Shown here piece after piece: positions 19,666 to 28,198 of a DNA stretch of 64,000 nt. The notes beneath the pieces were generated by a model. The model worked only from the letters and a program-made list of their open reading frames with translations, was not told where the DNA came from and did no database searches. Source of the stretch: Burkholderiales bacterium (GTDB lineage: Bacteria; Pseudomonadota; Gammaproteobacteria; Burkholderiales; Burkholderiaceae_C); the NCBI GenBank assembly GCA_021414305.1, contig JAIOOS010000024.1, forward strand, positions 186,001-250,000, given 5' to 3'. Made by a program: the position numbers and the translations under genes. Numbering within the stretch: the first letter of the stretch is position 1; every line of letters begins with the position of its first letter.

Positions 19666-20646
19666 ATGTTCCGAACTCAACGGGGCCAGGGGCCGGCGGC
19701 GTGCCTCGCGGCGACATTCGGGCTGGTGGCGGCGCTCGCGGCACCGGCGCATGCGGCGGACGCCGCCTGGATCAAGCGGGCGGGCGACGCGCTGACGATC
19801 GACACGACGGGCAGCGGCATCAACGCGATCGCCGCCGGCGGCGACGGCAGGCAACTGTTCATCGATACCGACCCGGCCTGGATCGTTGTCGATCCTGCGA
19901 CCGGCAAGGCCATGGGCGCGCCGATCCCGGGGCATCGAGACACCTCCGGCCTGGTCGCGCCGACGACCAGCGCCACCCGCGTGTTCGTCACGACCTGGGG
20001 CAACCTGCCCCAGGCGGACAAGTCCGGCCGGACCGCACCGAAACAGGGGGGCGAGTTGCTGGCGGTCGACGTGACAGGCAAGAAGTCGCAGCGCCTGCTG
20101 GAGCTGAAAGCGGAGCCGCATGTGATCGCCGCCAGCGCGGACGCCCGGCGCGTGGCGCTCGGCTTTGCCGACGGAAGCGTGCACGTGATCGATGGCGCCA
20201 GCGGCAAATCGCTGTTCGGCCCGGTCAAGCTGCTCAAGGGCATCGCGATCGCCGGCCAGCACGTCGACGGTACCGAAGGCGTGAGCGCGCTGGCGTTCTC
20301 GCCCGACGGCGCGCGGCTCGCCGTCGCCGGCGAAGACGTGAGCCTGCGGGTGATCGATGCGGCTGGCGGCAAGCAACTGATGGCCTTCGCCTTCGGCACG
20401 CTGAGCGGCTCGGGCACGAACACGCGCACCGAGCACATCGCCTTCACGCCGGACGGGAGCAAGCTCGTGACGACCGCGCAGGACCGCAACCTCCGGCTGC
20501 ACGAGTCCGCGACCGGCAAGTTGCTCGGCGAACCGATCCGGTTCCCGGGGGACGTTAGCGCGCTGGCGGTCAGCGCCGACGGCAAGACCGTTTTCACGGG
20601 CGACAACGACGGCCGTCTGCAGCGCTGGGACCTGCTCGCCCGTTGA
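19666..20646 (+). CDS. Exported WD40-like beta-propeller protein
   Basis: A 326-residue protein with a signal peptide of about 31 residues ending APAHAA. The mature part consists of about six repeating blade-like units with motifs such as [33 protein letters not shown] and [16 protein letters not shown], so it is a beta-propeller. The ATG at 19666 is preceded by a good AGGGAGAA ribosome-binding site. It most likely acts in the periplasm as a binding or scaffold protein; no catalytic site is visible. It is the last gene before gmk. Confidence 0.82.
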   Translation: MFRTQRGQGPAACLAATFGLVAALAAPAHAADAAWIKRAGDALTIDTTGSGINAIAAGGDGRQLFIDTDPAWIVVDPATGKAMGAPIPGHRDTSGLVAPTTSATRVFVTTWGNLPQADKSGRTAPKQGGELLAVDVTGKKSQRLLELKAEPHVIAASADARRVALGFADGSVHVIDGASGKSLFGPVKLLKGIAIAGQHVDGTEGVSALAFSPDGARLAVAGEDVSLRVIDAAGGKQLMAFAFGTLSGSGTNTRTEHIAFTPDGSKLVTTAQDRNLRLHESATGKLLGEPIRFPGDVSALAVSADGKTVFTGDNDGRLQRWDLLAR

Positions 20647-20701
20647 CGCCGGCACTGACCGTAAACTGCGTTGGCCCCGAACGGCCGACCCGCTGCACAC
20701 G

Positions 20702-21322
20702 ATGGACTATCCCGGCAACCTCTTCGCCGTCGCCGCACCCAGCGGCACCGGCAAATCGAGCCTCGTCAAGGCGCTGCTCGAGCTCGACTCGCACCTCGTC
20801 GTCTCGATCTCGCACACCACCCGCAAGCCGCGCGGCCAGGAGCAGGAGGGGCGCGAATACCACTTCGTCGGCGAGCCCGAGTTCCGCGCGATGGTCGCCG
20901 CCGGCCAGTTCGTCGAGTGGGCCGAGGTGCACGGCAACCTCTACGGCACCTCGCGCGGCGCGATCGAGGACCGCATCGTCCAGGGCCAGGACGTGCTGCT
21001 CGAGATCGACTGGCAGGGCGCCCTGCAGATCAAGCATCTCTTTCCCAACGCGATCCTGATCTTTCTCCTGCCGCCGAGCTGGGACGAGCTGCTGCAGCGC
21101 CTGCAGCGGCGCGGCGAAGACGACCCGCAGGTGATCGAGCGGCGCATGGCCAATGCGCGCATCGAGGTGTCGAAGGCCCGGCACTTCGACTTCGTTATAA
21201 TCAATGCCCTGTTCGAGTCGGCGCTGTTCGATCTCAAGGCGATCGTCCACTCCCAGCGCCTCAAGTACGCGTCCCTGCAGCGGGCCAAGCCTGCTGTCTT
21301 CGCGGCCCTCGACCTTCTCTGA
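20702..21322 (+). CDS. gmk: Guanylate kinase
   Basis: Phosphorylates GMP to GDP. The 206-residue length is normal. The P-loop is APSGTGKS at residues 12-19. [21 protein letters not shown] binds GMP, and [12 protein letters not shown] is also conserved. It is followed by rpoZ and spoT, the standard order in proteobacteria. The 3' end contains the codons GTT ATA ATC, where a TATAAT sits on a rare ATA codon and could be an internal promoter. Confidence 0.97.
   Translation: MDYPGNLFAVAAPSGTGKSSLVKALLELDSHLVVSISHTTRKPRGQEQEGREYHFVGEPEFRAMVAAGQFVEWAEVHGNLYGTSRGAIEDRIVQGQDVLLEIDWQGALQIKHLFPNAILIFLLPPSWDELLQRLQRRGEDDPQVIERRMANARIEVSKARHFDFVIINALFESALFDLKAIVHSQRLKYASLQRAKPAVFAALDLL
21196..21201 (+). 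promoter_or_regulatory. Candidate -10 box (TATAAT) inside gmk, for rpoZ-spoT
   Basis: A perfect TATAAT lies within gmk codons Val-Ile-Ile, 174 bases before the rpoZ start. It requires ATA for isoleucine, which is unusual in DNA this GC-rich. No good -35 hexamer is visible at 16-18 bases upstream and there is no extended -10, so promoter activity is only suggested. Confidence 0.3.
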
Positions 21323-21374
21323 CGCTCGATTCCTCTGCCCCAGGGGCCGTTCGCGGTCCCGTCTGAAAGCTCCC

Positions 21375-21578
21375 ATGGCCCGCATCACCGTCGAAGACTG
21401 TCTCGTCAAGATCCCGAACCGGTTCCAGCTCGTGCTCGCGGCCACGTATCGTGCCCGCATGCTGAGCCAGGGCCACGCGCCCAAGGTCGAGACGAAGAAC
21501 AAGCCCGGCGTCACCGCGCTGCGCGAGATCGCCGCCGGCGAGATCGGCATCGAGATGCTGCGCAAGGTGCCGGTCTAA
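21375..21578 (+). CDS. rpoZ: RNA polymerase omega subunit
   Basis: A 67-residue omega subunit ([17 protein letters not shown]) that helps assemble RNA polymerase and forms part of the ppGpp site together with beta'. The conserved ITVEDC and [14 protein letters not shown] segments are present. The C-terminal tail is short compared with the E. coli protein (91 residues), which is common in betaproteobacteria. It lies between gmk and spoT, and a GC-rich hairpin follows the stop. Confidence 0.96.
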   Translation: MARITVEDCLVKIPNRFQLVLAATYRARMLSQGHAPKVETKNKPGVTALREIAAGEIGIEMLRKVPV

Positions 21579-21590
21579 GGCCTTGCTCCT

Positions 21591-21615
21591 GCGGCGGCGC
21601 GTTCTGCGCCGCCGC
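21591..21615 (+). terminator. GC-rich hairpin between rpoZ and spoT
   Basis: A perfect 10-bp stem GCGGCGGCGC / GCGCCGCCGC with a 5-base loop GTTCT, starting 12 bases after the rpoZ stop. No T-tract follows (GAACC), so it is not a textbook intrinsic terminator. It may cause partial termination, stabilise the gmk-rpoZ mRNA, or act with Rho. spoT starts 68 bases further on. Confidence 0.4.
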
Positions 21616-21683
21616 GAACCGGCCGCCGTCCATTGGCGGCCCCACTGATCGGTCGGGCGCGGGTTCCGCGCTAAATTCGGGGC

Positions 21684-23957
21684 ATGGTCGCGCGCTCGTC
21701 CACTGCCTCAACCGACGCCAAGCCGGCCCCTAAAAGGCGGCCGCCGCCGGTTGCCAAGGCCACGCCCGGCGCCGACGCCGCGGCCGCCTCGTTCGCCGCC
21801 CTCACCGTCAAGCTCGACTACCTCGACGCCGCCGACATCCGCCGAGTGCGCGAAGCCTACCGCTTCGCCGACGAGGCCCACCTCGGCCAGTTCCGCGCCA
21901 GCGGCGAGCCGTACATCACCCACCCGATCGCCGTCGCGGGCCTGTGCGCCGAGTGGAAGCTCGACGCGCAGGCGATCATGGCCGCGCTGATGCACGACGC
22001 GATGGAGGATTGCGGCATCACCAAGGCCGAGCTGATCGAGCGCTTCGGCGCCCCGACCGCCGACCTTGTCGACGGCCTCACCAAGCTCGACAAGCTGAGC
22101 TTCTCGACGCGCGAGGAATCGCAGGCCGAGTCGTTCCGCAAGATGCTGCTGGCCATGACGCGCGACGTGCGCGTCATCCTGGTCAAGCTCGCCGACCGCC
22201 TGCACAACATGCGCACCATGGACGCGGTCGACCGCCAGAAGCGGATGCGCGTCGCCGGCGAGACGCTCGACATCTACGCGCCCATCGCCCACCGGCTCGG
22301 CCTCAACCAGACCTACCGCGAGCTGCAGGAGCTCTCGTTCAAGCACCTCAAGCCCTGGCGCGAGGCGGCGCTGTCGAAGGCGGTGCTGAAGGCGCGCGGC
22401 TACCGCCGCGACATGGTCGAGCGGATCCAGCGCGACGTCGAGAAGGCGTTCGCCAACGCCAAGCTGCCGGCGCAGATCTTCGGCCGCGAGAAGACGATCT
22501 ATTCGATCTACGCCAAGATGCGCGAGAAGCACCTGACCTTCGCCCAGGTGAGCGACATCTTCGGCTTTCGCGTCGTCGTCGCCACGCTGTCCGAGTGCTA
22601 CGTGGCGATGGGCGTGCTGCACCAGCTCTACAAGCCGGTGCCCGGCCGCTTCAAGGACTACATCGCGATCCCCAAGGGCAACGGCTACCAGTCGCTGCAC
22701 ACCACGCTGGTGAGCCCGCTCGGCACCGCGGTCGAGTTCCAGATCCGCACCGAGCCGATGCACGCCGTGGCCGAGAAGGGCATCGCCGCGCACTGGCTCT
22801 ACAAGGAGCACGACGACGGCCCCGGCCAGGAGGCGCAGCGCCTAGGGGCGATGTGGCTGCAGTCGCTGCTCGACATCCAGGACGAGACGCGCGACGCCAG
22901 CGAGTTTCTCGAGCACGTCAAGATCGACCTGTTCCCCGACGCGGTCTACGTGTTCACGCCCAAGTCGAAGATCCTGGCCCTGCCGCGCGGCGCGACGCCG
23001 GTCGACTTCGCCTACGCCATCCACTCCGACGTCGGCGACCACTGCGTCGCCGCTTCGGTCAACGGCGAGCCGGTGCCGCTGCGCACCGAGCTGAGGAGCG
23101 GCGACGTGGTCGAGATCGTCGGCGCGCCGAACGCGCGGCCCAATCCGGCGTGGCTGAACTTCGTCTCCACCGGCCGGGCGCGCTCGCGCATCCGCCACTA
23201 CCTGAAGAACATGGAGCAGGAGGAGTCGCGCGACCTGGGCAGGAAGATGCTGGCCCAGGCGATGCGCTCCGAGGGCCTGGCCCTGCCCGGCGACGACTCG
23301 GCCTCGGCCACCGTCTGGCAGCAGCTGATCCGCTGGAGCGGCAACAAGACGCGCGAGGACCTCTTCACCGACATCGGCCTCGGCCGCAAGATCGCGACCA
23401 TCGTCGCCACCCGCCTGGTGCGCCTGCTGGCCGAGGACGGCATCCGCCCCGACGCGCTGGCGCTGACCATGGGCCGCTATGCGGTCGACGACTCGGCGCC
23501 GGCGCAGCACATGGTGCTGATCGACGGCAGCGAAGGCGCCTCGGTCGTGCTCGCCACCTGCTGCCGGCCGATCCCCGGCGACGCGATCGTCGGCAACCTG
23601 GGGCGCGGCGAAGGGCTCACGGTGCACACCGCCGAGTGCAGCGTGGGAAAGCGCCTGCTCGAGCGCGACAGCGAGCGCTGGATGGGCGTGGAGTGGGCCG
23701 AGCAGCCGACCCGGCCGTTCGAGACCAACGTCTCGCTGCTCGTCACCAACGGCAAGGGCGTGCTCGCCCAGGTCGCCTCGGCGGTGAGCCATGCCGAGGC
23801 CGACATCACGCACATCGACATGGGCAACGAGCCGGCGGCCGAGACCGCCGAGCTGAAGCTGCTGCTGAGCGTGCGCGACCGGCTGCACCTGGCCGAGGTG
23901 ATGCGCACGCTGAAGCGCTCGCCTGCGGTGCTGCGGGTGGCGCGGGTCAAGCCCTAG
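21684..23957 (+). CDS. spoT: Bifunctional (p)ppGpp synthetase/hydrolase
   Basis: A 757-residue long RelA/SpoT homologue. The order is HD hydrolase domain (HPIAVAGLCAEW, then ALMHDAMED near residue 105), synthetase domain (GREKTIYSIYAKM, VSDIFGFRVVV, and RFKDYIA near residue 322), TGS domain (FTPKSKILALPRGATPVDFA) and C-terminal ACT domain. The RxKD form of the synthetase motif is that of bifunctional enzymes rather than RelA. The hydrolase residues are intact, so both activities are expected. The N-terminus has a short Ala/Pro-rich lead. Its TAG overlaps the greB stop within one CTAG. Confidence 0.95.
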   Translation: MVARSSTASTDAKPAPKRRPPPVAKATPGADAAAASFAALTVKLDYLDAADIRRVREAYRFADEAHLGQFRASGEPYITHPIAVAGLCAEWKLDAQAIMAALMHDAMEDCGITKAELIERFGAPTADLVDGLTKLDKLSFSTREESQAESFRKMLLAMTRDVRVILVKLADRLHNMRTMDAVDRQKRMRVAGETLDIYAPIAHRLGLNQTYRELQELSFKHLKPWREAALSKAVLKARGYRRDMVERIQRDVEKAFANAKLPAQIFGREKTIYSIYAKMREKHLTFAQVSDIFGFRVVVATLSECYVAMGVLHQLYKPVPGRFKDYIAIPKGNGYQSLHTTLVSPLGTAVEFQIRTEPMHAVAEKGIAAHWLYKEHDDGPGQEAQRLGAMWLQSLLDIQDETRDASEFLEHVKIDLFPDAVYVFTPKSKILALPRGATPVDFAYAIHSDVGDHCVAASVNGEPVPLRTELRSGDVVEIVGAPNARPNPAWLNFVSTGRARSRIRHYLKNMEQEESRDLGRKMLAQAMRSEGLALPGDDSASATVWQQLIRWSGNKTREDLFTDIGLGRKIATIVATRLVRLLAEDGIRPDALALTMGRYAVDDSAPAQHMVLIDGSEGASVVLATCCRPIPGDAIVGNLGRGEGLTVHTAECSVGKRLLERDSERWMGVEWAEQPTRPFETNVSLLVTNGKGVLAQVASAVSHAEADITHIDMGNEPAAETAELKLLLSVRDRLHLAEVMRTLKRSPAVLRVARVKP

Positions 23958-24523
23958 GCATTCCCCGGCTTCGGATAGCGGACCTCGAGCACCTCGAGCG
24001 TCTCGAGGCCGCCCGGCGTCATGAGCTGCACCTCGTCGCCGACCCGCGCCTTGATCAGCGCGCGGGCGATCGGCGAGACCCAGCTCACGTCGCCCTTCAG
24101 GTTGTCGGCCTCGTCGACGCCGGTGATCGTCACCGTCTTCTCCTCGCCGCGCGCGTTGGCGTAGGTGACGGTGGCGCCGAAGAAGATCTGCTCGTTGCCG
24201 TGGTGCAGCGCCGGGTCGGCGACCTCGGCGACGTCGAGCCGCCTGGTCAGGAAGCGGATCCGCCGGTCGATCTCGCGCAGCCGCTTCTTGCCGTAGAGGT
24301 AGTCGCCGTTCTCCGAGCGGTCGCCGTTCTTCGCCGCCCAGGACACGGTCTCGACCACCTTGGGCCGCTCGTCGTCGAGCAGCGTCATCAGCTCGCCGCG
24401 CAGGCGCTTGTAGCCGGCCGGCGTGAGGTAGTTCTTCGCCCCGGCGGGCAGGGCCGGCGCGGGCAGGTCGTCTTCGCCGTCGTCCGCGTCGGCGTCGCTT
24501 TCCTTGGTGAAGGCCTTGTTCAT
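23954..24523 (-). CDS. greB: Transcription elongation factor GreB
   Basis: A 189-residue GreA/GreB-family factor that rescues backtracked RNA polymerase by stimulating transcript cleavage. The N-terminal coiled coil has YLTPAGYKRLRGELMTLL and the tip GDRSENGDYLYGKKRLRE. The C-terminal FKBP-like domain has ISPIARALI-type VSPIARALIKARVGDEVQL. The basic GKKRLREIDRR stretch favours GreB over GreA. An acidic lead (residues 8-20, DADADDGEDD) is unusual. It is convergent with spoT, both genes using the same CTAG for their stops. Confidence 0.92.
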   Translation of the reverse strand: MNKAFTKESDADADDGEDDLPAPALPAGAKNYLTPAGYKRLRGELMTLLDDERPKVVETVSWAAKNGDRSENGDYLYGKKRLREIDRRIRFLTRRLDVAEVADPALHHGNEQIFFGATVTYANARGEEKTVTITGVDEADNLKGDVSWVSPIARALIKARVGDEVQLMTPGGLETLEVLEVRYPKPGNA

Positions 24524-24606
24524 CGGTGGGCAGTGCGGGGAATTCGCGGCGAAGGCATGATGATCGCTCGCTCCCCGATCTCTTCCCTCTCCAAGGACTT
24601 TTCCGA

Positions 24607-25170
24607 ATGCCCCAGACCCGAAACGTCGCCGTCCTCGTCGGCAGCCTGCGCAAGGACTCGTTCAATCGCAAGATGGCGCACGCCCTGGCCGCCCTCGCCC
24701 CCGAGGCGCTGAAGCTCGAGATCGTCGAGATCGGCCAGCTCCCGCACTACAACCAGGACGACGAGGCGAACCCGACGGCGGCCGTGACGGCGTTCCGGCA
24801 GAAGGTCGCCGGCATGGACGCGGTGCTCTTCCTCACGCCCGAATACAACCGCTCGGTGCCCGGAGTGCTGAAGAACGCGATCGACGTCGGCTCGCGTCCC
24901 TACGGCAAGAGCGTGTGGAGCAGGAAGCCGGCGGCGGTGATGAGCGTCTCGCCCGGCGCGATCGGCGGGTTCGGCGCCAACCACCACCTGCGCCAGTCGC
25001 TGGTTTTCCTCGACATGCCGACGATGGCCCAGCCCGAGGCCTACATCGGCGGCGCCAGCGACATGTTCGACGAGGCCGGCGCGTTCAGGAAGCCCGAGAC
25101 CAAGCAGTTCGCGGAGAAGTTCATGGCCGCGTTTGCCCAATGGATCGAGAGGCACGCCGCGGCGGGTTGA
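24607..25170 (+). CDS. NADPH-dependent FMN reductase (ChrR/YieF-like)
   Basis: A 187-residue flavodoxin-like reductase. It starts at ATG 24607 (MPQTRNVAVLVGSLRKDSFN), where GSLRKDSFN is the FMN phosphate loop. LTPEYNRSVPGVLKNAIDV is the family's second flavin-contact signature. Members reduce quinones, chromate or azo dyes with NAD(P)H, and a quinone-protective role is most general. It is divergent from greB and followed 29 bases later by the SulP gene. Substrate is not determined. Confidence 0.9.
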   Translation: MPQTRNVAVLVGSLRKDSFNRKMAHALAALAPEALKLEIVEIGQLPHYNQDDEANPTAAVTAFRQKVAGMDAVLFLTPEYNRSVPGVLKNAIDVGSRPYGKSVWSRKPAAVMSVSPGAIGGFGANHHLRQSLVFLDMPTMAQPEAYIGGASDMFDEAGAFRKPETKQFAEKFMAAFAQWIERHAAAG

Positions 25171-25199
25171 GCGTTGCCCGGGCCGCACAATCGCGGCCC

Positions 25200-26984
25200 A
25201 TGATCGAGATTGCCTCGCGCCTGTTCGGACCCTGGGTTCGAAGCATCGACGGCCGCACGCTTCGCGCCGACGCGATCGCCGGCGTCCTCGGCGCCCTGCT
25301 GGTCCTGCCGCAGAGCTTCGCCTTCGCCACCCTCGCCGGCCTGCCGCCGGAGTACGGGCTGGCGACGGCGATCGTGCCCTGCGTCATCGCCGCACTGTTC
25401 GGCTCGAGCCTGCACGTCGTCTCCGGGCCGACCAACATGATCTCGCTGGCGCTGTTCGCGACGCTGGCGCCGCTGGCGCTCGTCGGCTCGCCGGCCTACA
25501 TCCAGCTCGCCCTCGGCGTGACGCTGCTCGTCGGGGCGATGCAATGGCTGATCGGGGCGCTGCGCCTCGGCGGGCTGGCGAACTTCATCTCGCCGGCCGC
25601 CCTGCGCGGCTTCACCAGCGGCGCCGCCGCGCTGATCGTCGTGCACAGCCTGCCCAACCTGCTCGGCGTCGCCGTCGCCGAGCACCGCGTCGGCGCGCTC
25701 CTGTCAACGCTGTTCGAGCGGCTGCCCGAGACCTCGCTCGCGACGCTCGCGGTGGCCGGCTTCGCGATCGGCGCGACCCTCGCCCTGCGCCGGACCTGGC
25801 CGCGCCTGCCGCAGATGCTGATCAGCCTGATGGCGGCAACCGCATTGGCCGCGGCGATCAACCGCTGGTGGCCCGGCGCAGGCGATGCTGGCGGCGCGAT
25901 TGCCGTCCTCGGCAACGTGCCGGCGGCCTGGCCGCACTTCCAGTGGCCGGCCTTCGATCCGGGGCGGCTGCCCGACCTGCTCGGCATCGCCTTCGCCCTC
26001 ACCATCGTCACGCTCGCGCAGTCGATCTCGATCGCCAAGGCGGTGGCCGAGCGCTCCGGGCAGCGCATCGACGCGAACCGCGAGTTCCGCGGCCAGGGCC
26101 TGTCGAACCTGGTCGGCGCCTTCGCCTCCTCGTACGTCGCCTGCGGCTCGATCAACCGCTCGATGCCGAACTTCGAAGCCGGCGCGCGCACGCCGCTGGC
26201 CGCCGTGTTCGCCTCGGTCTGGCTGCTCCTGCTCGTGGCGCTCGTCGCGCCGCTGCTCGGCCTGATTCCGCTCGCCGCGATCGCCGGCCTGCTGCTGCTG
26301 ATCGCCTGGTCGCTGTTCGACTGGGAGGGCTGGGAGCGCCTCTGGCGCTTCAGCCGCCGCGACTTCGCGATCGCCGCCGCGACCTTCGCCGCCACCGTGA
26401 CCATCCGCCTCGAGATCGCCATCCTGCTCGGCACGATCCTCTCGCTGCTGAGCTACCTCTACCGCACGTCGAAGCCCTCGCTCAAGGTGATGGGCTTCGA
26501 TACCGAGGCGCCGGGCCGGCCCTTCATCATTCGCGCCGACGTCGCCGCGCCGCTCGCCGAGTGCCCGCAGCTCAAGCTGGCGCGCATGGAGGGCGAGGTC
26601 TACTTCGGCGCCGTCGCCCACGTCGAGGAGCAGCTGCACGACCTGCGCGCGCCGCTGGCGGCGCCGAAGCACCTGCTGGTCATGGCCAAGAGCATGAACT
26701 TCATCGACCTGGCCGCGGCCGAGATGTGGCGGAACGAGCTGCACAAGCGCCGCGGCGTCGGCGGCGACCTCTACTTCCACCGGCCGCGGGCGCCGGTTCT
26801 CGAGCTCTGGCAGCGGGTGGGCTTTCTCGGCGAACTGGGCACTGACCACGTCTTTCCGGCCAAGCACGTCGCCATCGCCACCATCTTCGAGCGGCTCGAC
26901 CGCGGCATCTGCGCCCACTGCACGGTGCGCGTGTTCGCCGAGTGCAAGACGCTGCCGCCGCCGGTGGCGCCGCTGCTCGCCTGA
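25200..26984 (+). CDS. SulP-family anion transporter with STAS domain
   Basis: A 594-residue SLC26/SulP permease. The N-terminal cytoplasmic stretch (RADAIAGVLGALLVLPQSFAFA) leads into a hydrophobic core of about 10-14 segments to residue 430, then a C-terminal STAS domain (LKLARMEGEVYFGAVAHVEE, and LLVMAKSMNFIDLAAAEMW). The last about 30 residues contain a Cys cluster, CAHCTVRVFAEC, unusual for SulP and perhaps a metal or redox site. Substrates in the family include sulfate, bicarbonate and C4-dicarboxylates; which applies here is unknown. The start is ATG 25200; the longer frame overlapping the FMN reductase is rejected. Confidence 0.88.
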   Translation: MIEIASRLFGPWVRSIDGRTLRADAIAGVLGALLVLPQSFAFATLAGLPPEYGLATAIVPCVIAALFGSSLHVVSGPTNMISLALFATLAPLALVGSPAYIQLALGVTLLVGAMQWLIGALRLGGLANFISPAALRGFTSGAAALIVVHSLPNLLGVAVAEHRVGALLSTLFERLPETSLATLAVAGFAIGATLALRRTWPRLPQMLISLMAATALAAAINRWWPGAGDAGGAIAVLGNVPAAWPHFQWPAFDPGRLPDLLGIAFALTIVTLAQSISIAKAVAERSGQRIDANREFRGQGLSNLVGAFASSYVACGSINRSMPNFEAGARTPLAAVFASVWLLLLVALVAPLLGLIPLAAIAGLLLLIAWSLFDWEGWERLWRFSRRDFAIAAATFAATVTIRLEIAILLGTILSLLSYLYRTSKPSLKVMGFDTEAPGRPFIIRADVAAPLAECPQLKLARMEGEVYFGAVAHVEEQLHDLRAPLAAPKHLLVMAKSMNFIDLAAAEMWRNELHKRRGVGGDLYFHRPRAPVLELWQRVGFLGELGTDHVFPAKHVAIATIFERLDRGICAHCTVRVFAECKTLPPPVAPLLA

Positions 26985-26994
26985 GGCAGGCGCG

Positions 26995-27999
26995 CTAGAC
27001 CACGGCGAGCGCCGTCTTACTTTTCGCCACCGCCTTCGGCGCCGGCGCCGAGAGCTGGGTCTCGCAGCCGGCGGCGAGCAGCCAGGGGTCGCGGTCTTCG
27101 CCGCCGAAGGTCTCGACCAGGAAGTCGATGAAGACACGGGTGCGCGCGGGCACGTGCTTTCTCGTCGGCATGCCGGCGTAGATCGTCGTGCTCTGCAGGT
27201 GCCAGCAGGGCAGCACCCGCTCGAGCGCGTTCTCGAGCAGCGCCTCCTCGGCGACGAACGACGGCAGGCCGGTGATGCCCATGTCGGCCAGCGCCGCGGC
27301 GTAGAGCGTGTCGGTGTGCACCGTGCTCAGCCCGGCGCGCGGCCGATCGAGGGTGAACGATTCTTCCGGCTCGCCGTTGGCGCTGCTGCGGGTGTGGAAA
27401 GTGAGCTCGCGCAGGAAGCTCGGCACCATCGCCTCGTGGCCGACCAGGTCGCGCGGATGCTGCGGCCGGCCGCGCCGGTCGAGGTATTCGGGCGAGGCGC
27501 AGGTGATCACCTCGGAGCGGGCGAGGCGCCGGGCGACGAAGCCGCCCTCGAGCGGACGCCGGCCTTCGGTGAGGATGGTCACGTCGAAGTTCTCGTCGAC
27601 CGTCTCGACCGGGCCCGGCACCGAGAGCTCGATCGCGACGCGCGGATAGCGCGCCCGGAAGGTCTTCAGGTGCTTGGCGAGCTGGTGCACGGCGAAGGCC
27701 GGCGGGCAGAGCACGCGCAGCGTTCCGCGCGGCTCGGCGCTCGAGGCGCTGGCCAGCGCCTCGGCCTCCTCCACCTCGGTCAGGACATGGCGCACCCGTT
27801 CGAGATAGGCCTCGCCCGTATCGGTGAGCGAGAGCCGGCGGGTGGTGCGGTTGACCAGCCGCACGCCGAGGTGCTCCTCGAGGTCGGCGACGAGCCGGGT
27901 GACCACGGCCGGCGAGAGGTTCAGCTCGCGCGCGGCGGCGGCGAAGCTGCCCTCCTCGATCACCCGGGAAAAGACGCGCATCGACGTCAGACGGTCCAT
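26995..27999 (-). CDS. LysR-family transcriptional regulator
   Basis: A 334-residue LTTR. The winged helix-turn-helix spans about residues 1-62 (MRVFSRVIEEGSFAAAAREL, then LSPAVVTRLVADLEEHLG), followed by the periplasmic-binding-protein-like effector domain. A C-terminal extension of about 30 residues (ending in an Ala/Lys/Thr-rich tail) goes beyond the usual 300. It is divergent from the DUF4148 gene across 199 bases containing two inverted repeats, so it may control itself and that gene. It converges with SulP. Effector unknown. Confidence 0.92.
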   Translation of the reverse strand: MDRLTSMRVFSRVIEEGSFAAAARELNLSPAVVTRLVADLEEHLGVRLVNRTTRRLSLTDTGEAYLERVRHVLTEVEEAEALASASSAEPRGTLRVLCPPAFAVHQLAKHLKTFRARYPRVAIELSVPGPVETVDENFDVTILTEGRRPLEGGFVARRLARSEVITCASPEYLDRRGRPQHPRDLVGHEAMVPSFLRELTFHTRSSANGEPEESFTLDRPRAGLSTVHTDTLYAAALADMGITGLPSFVAEEALLENALERVLPCWHLQSTTIYAGMPTRKHVPARTRVFIDFLVETFGGEDRDPWLLAAGCETQLSAPAPKAVAKSKTALAVV

Positions 28000-28027
28000 G
28001 GCAAGGCCCTCATTGTTTCGCTTTTGG

Positions 28028-28071
28028 CAATTCGCAATTGAATCACGTCCTGTTTATTGTTGCTTGAGCAA
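28028..28071. promoter_or_regulatory. Two inverted repeats between LysR and DUF4148 genes
   Basis: The AT-rich intergenic region holds CAATT-CGC-AATTG (28028-28040, perfect 5-bp arms) and TTGCT-TG-AGCAA (28060-28071, perfect 5-bp arms). Both resemble the short dyads bound by LysR-type regulators, and their position just upstream of the lysR start at 27999 is typical. Binding is inferred. Confidence 0.4.
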
Positions 28072-28198
28072 TGCCTACAGTCCACTTCATCGATGAGCCG
28101 GGCACCCCTGCAGCGACTCACCGAGGTGGACAAGACGGGACAGCCAAACGAACCCGCCCTGCCCGGAACGACACTTTTCGATCGAAGGAAATCTCATC

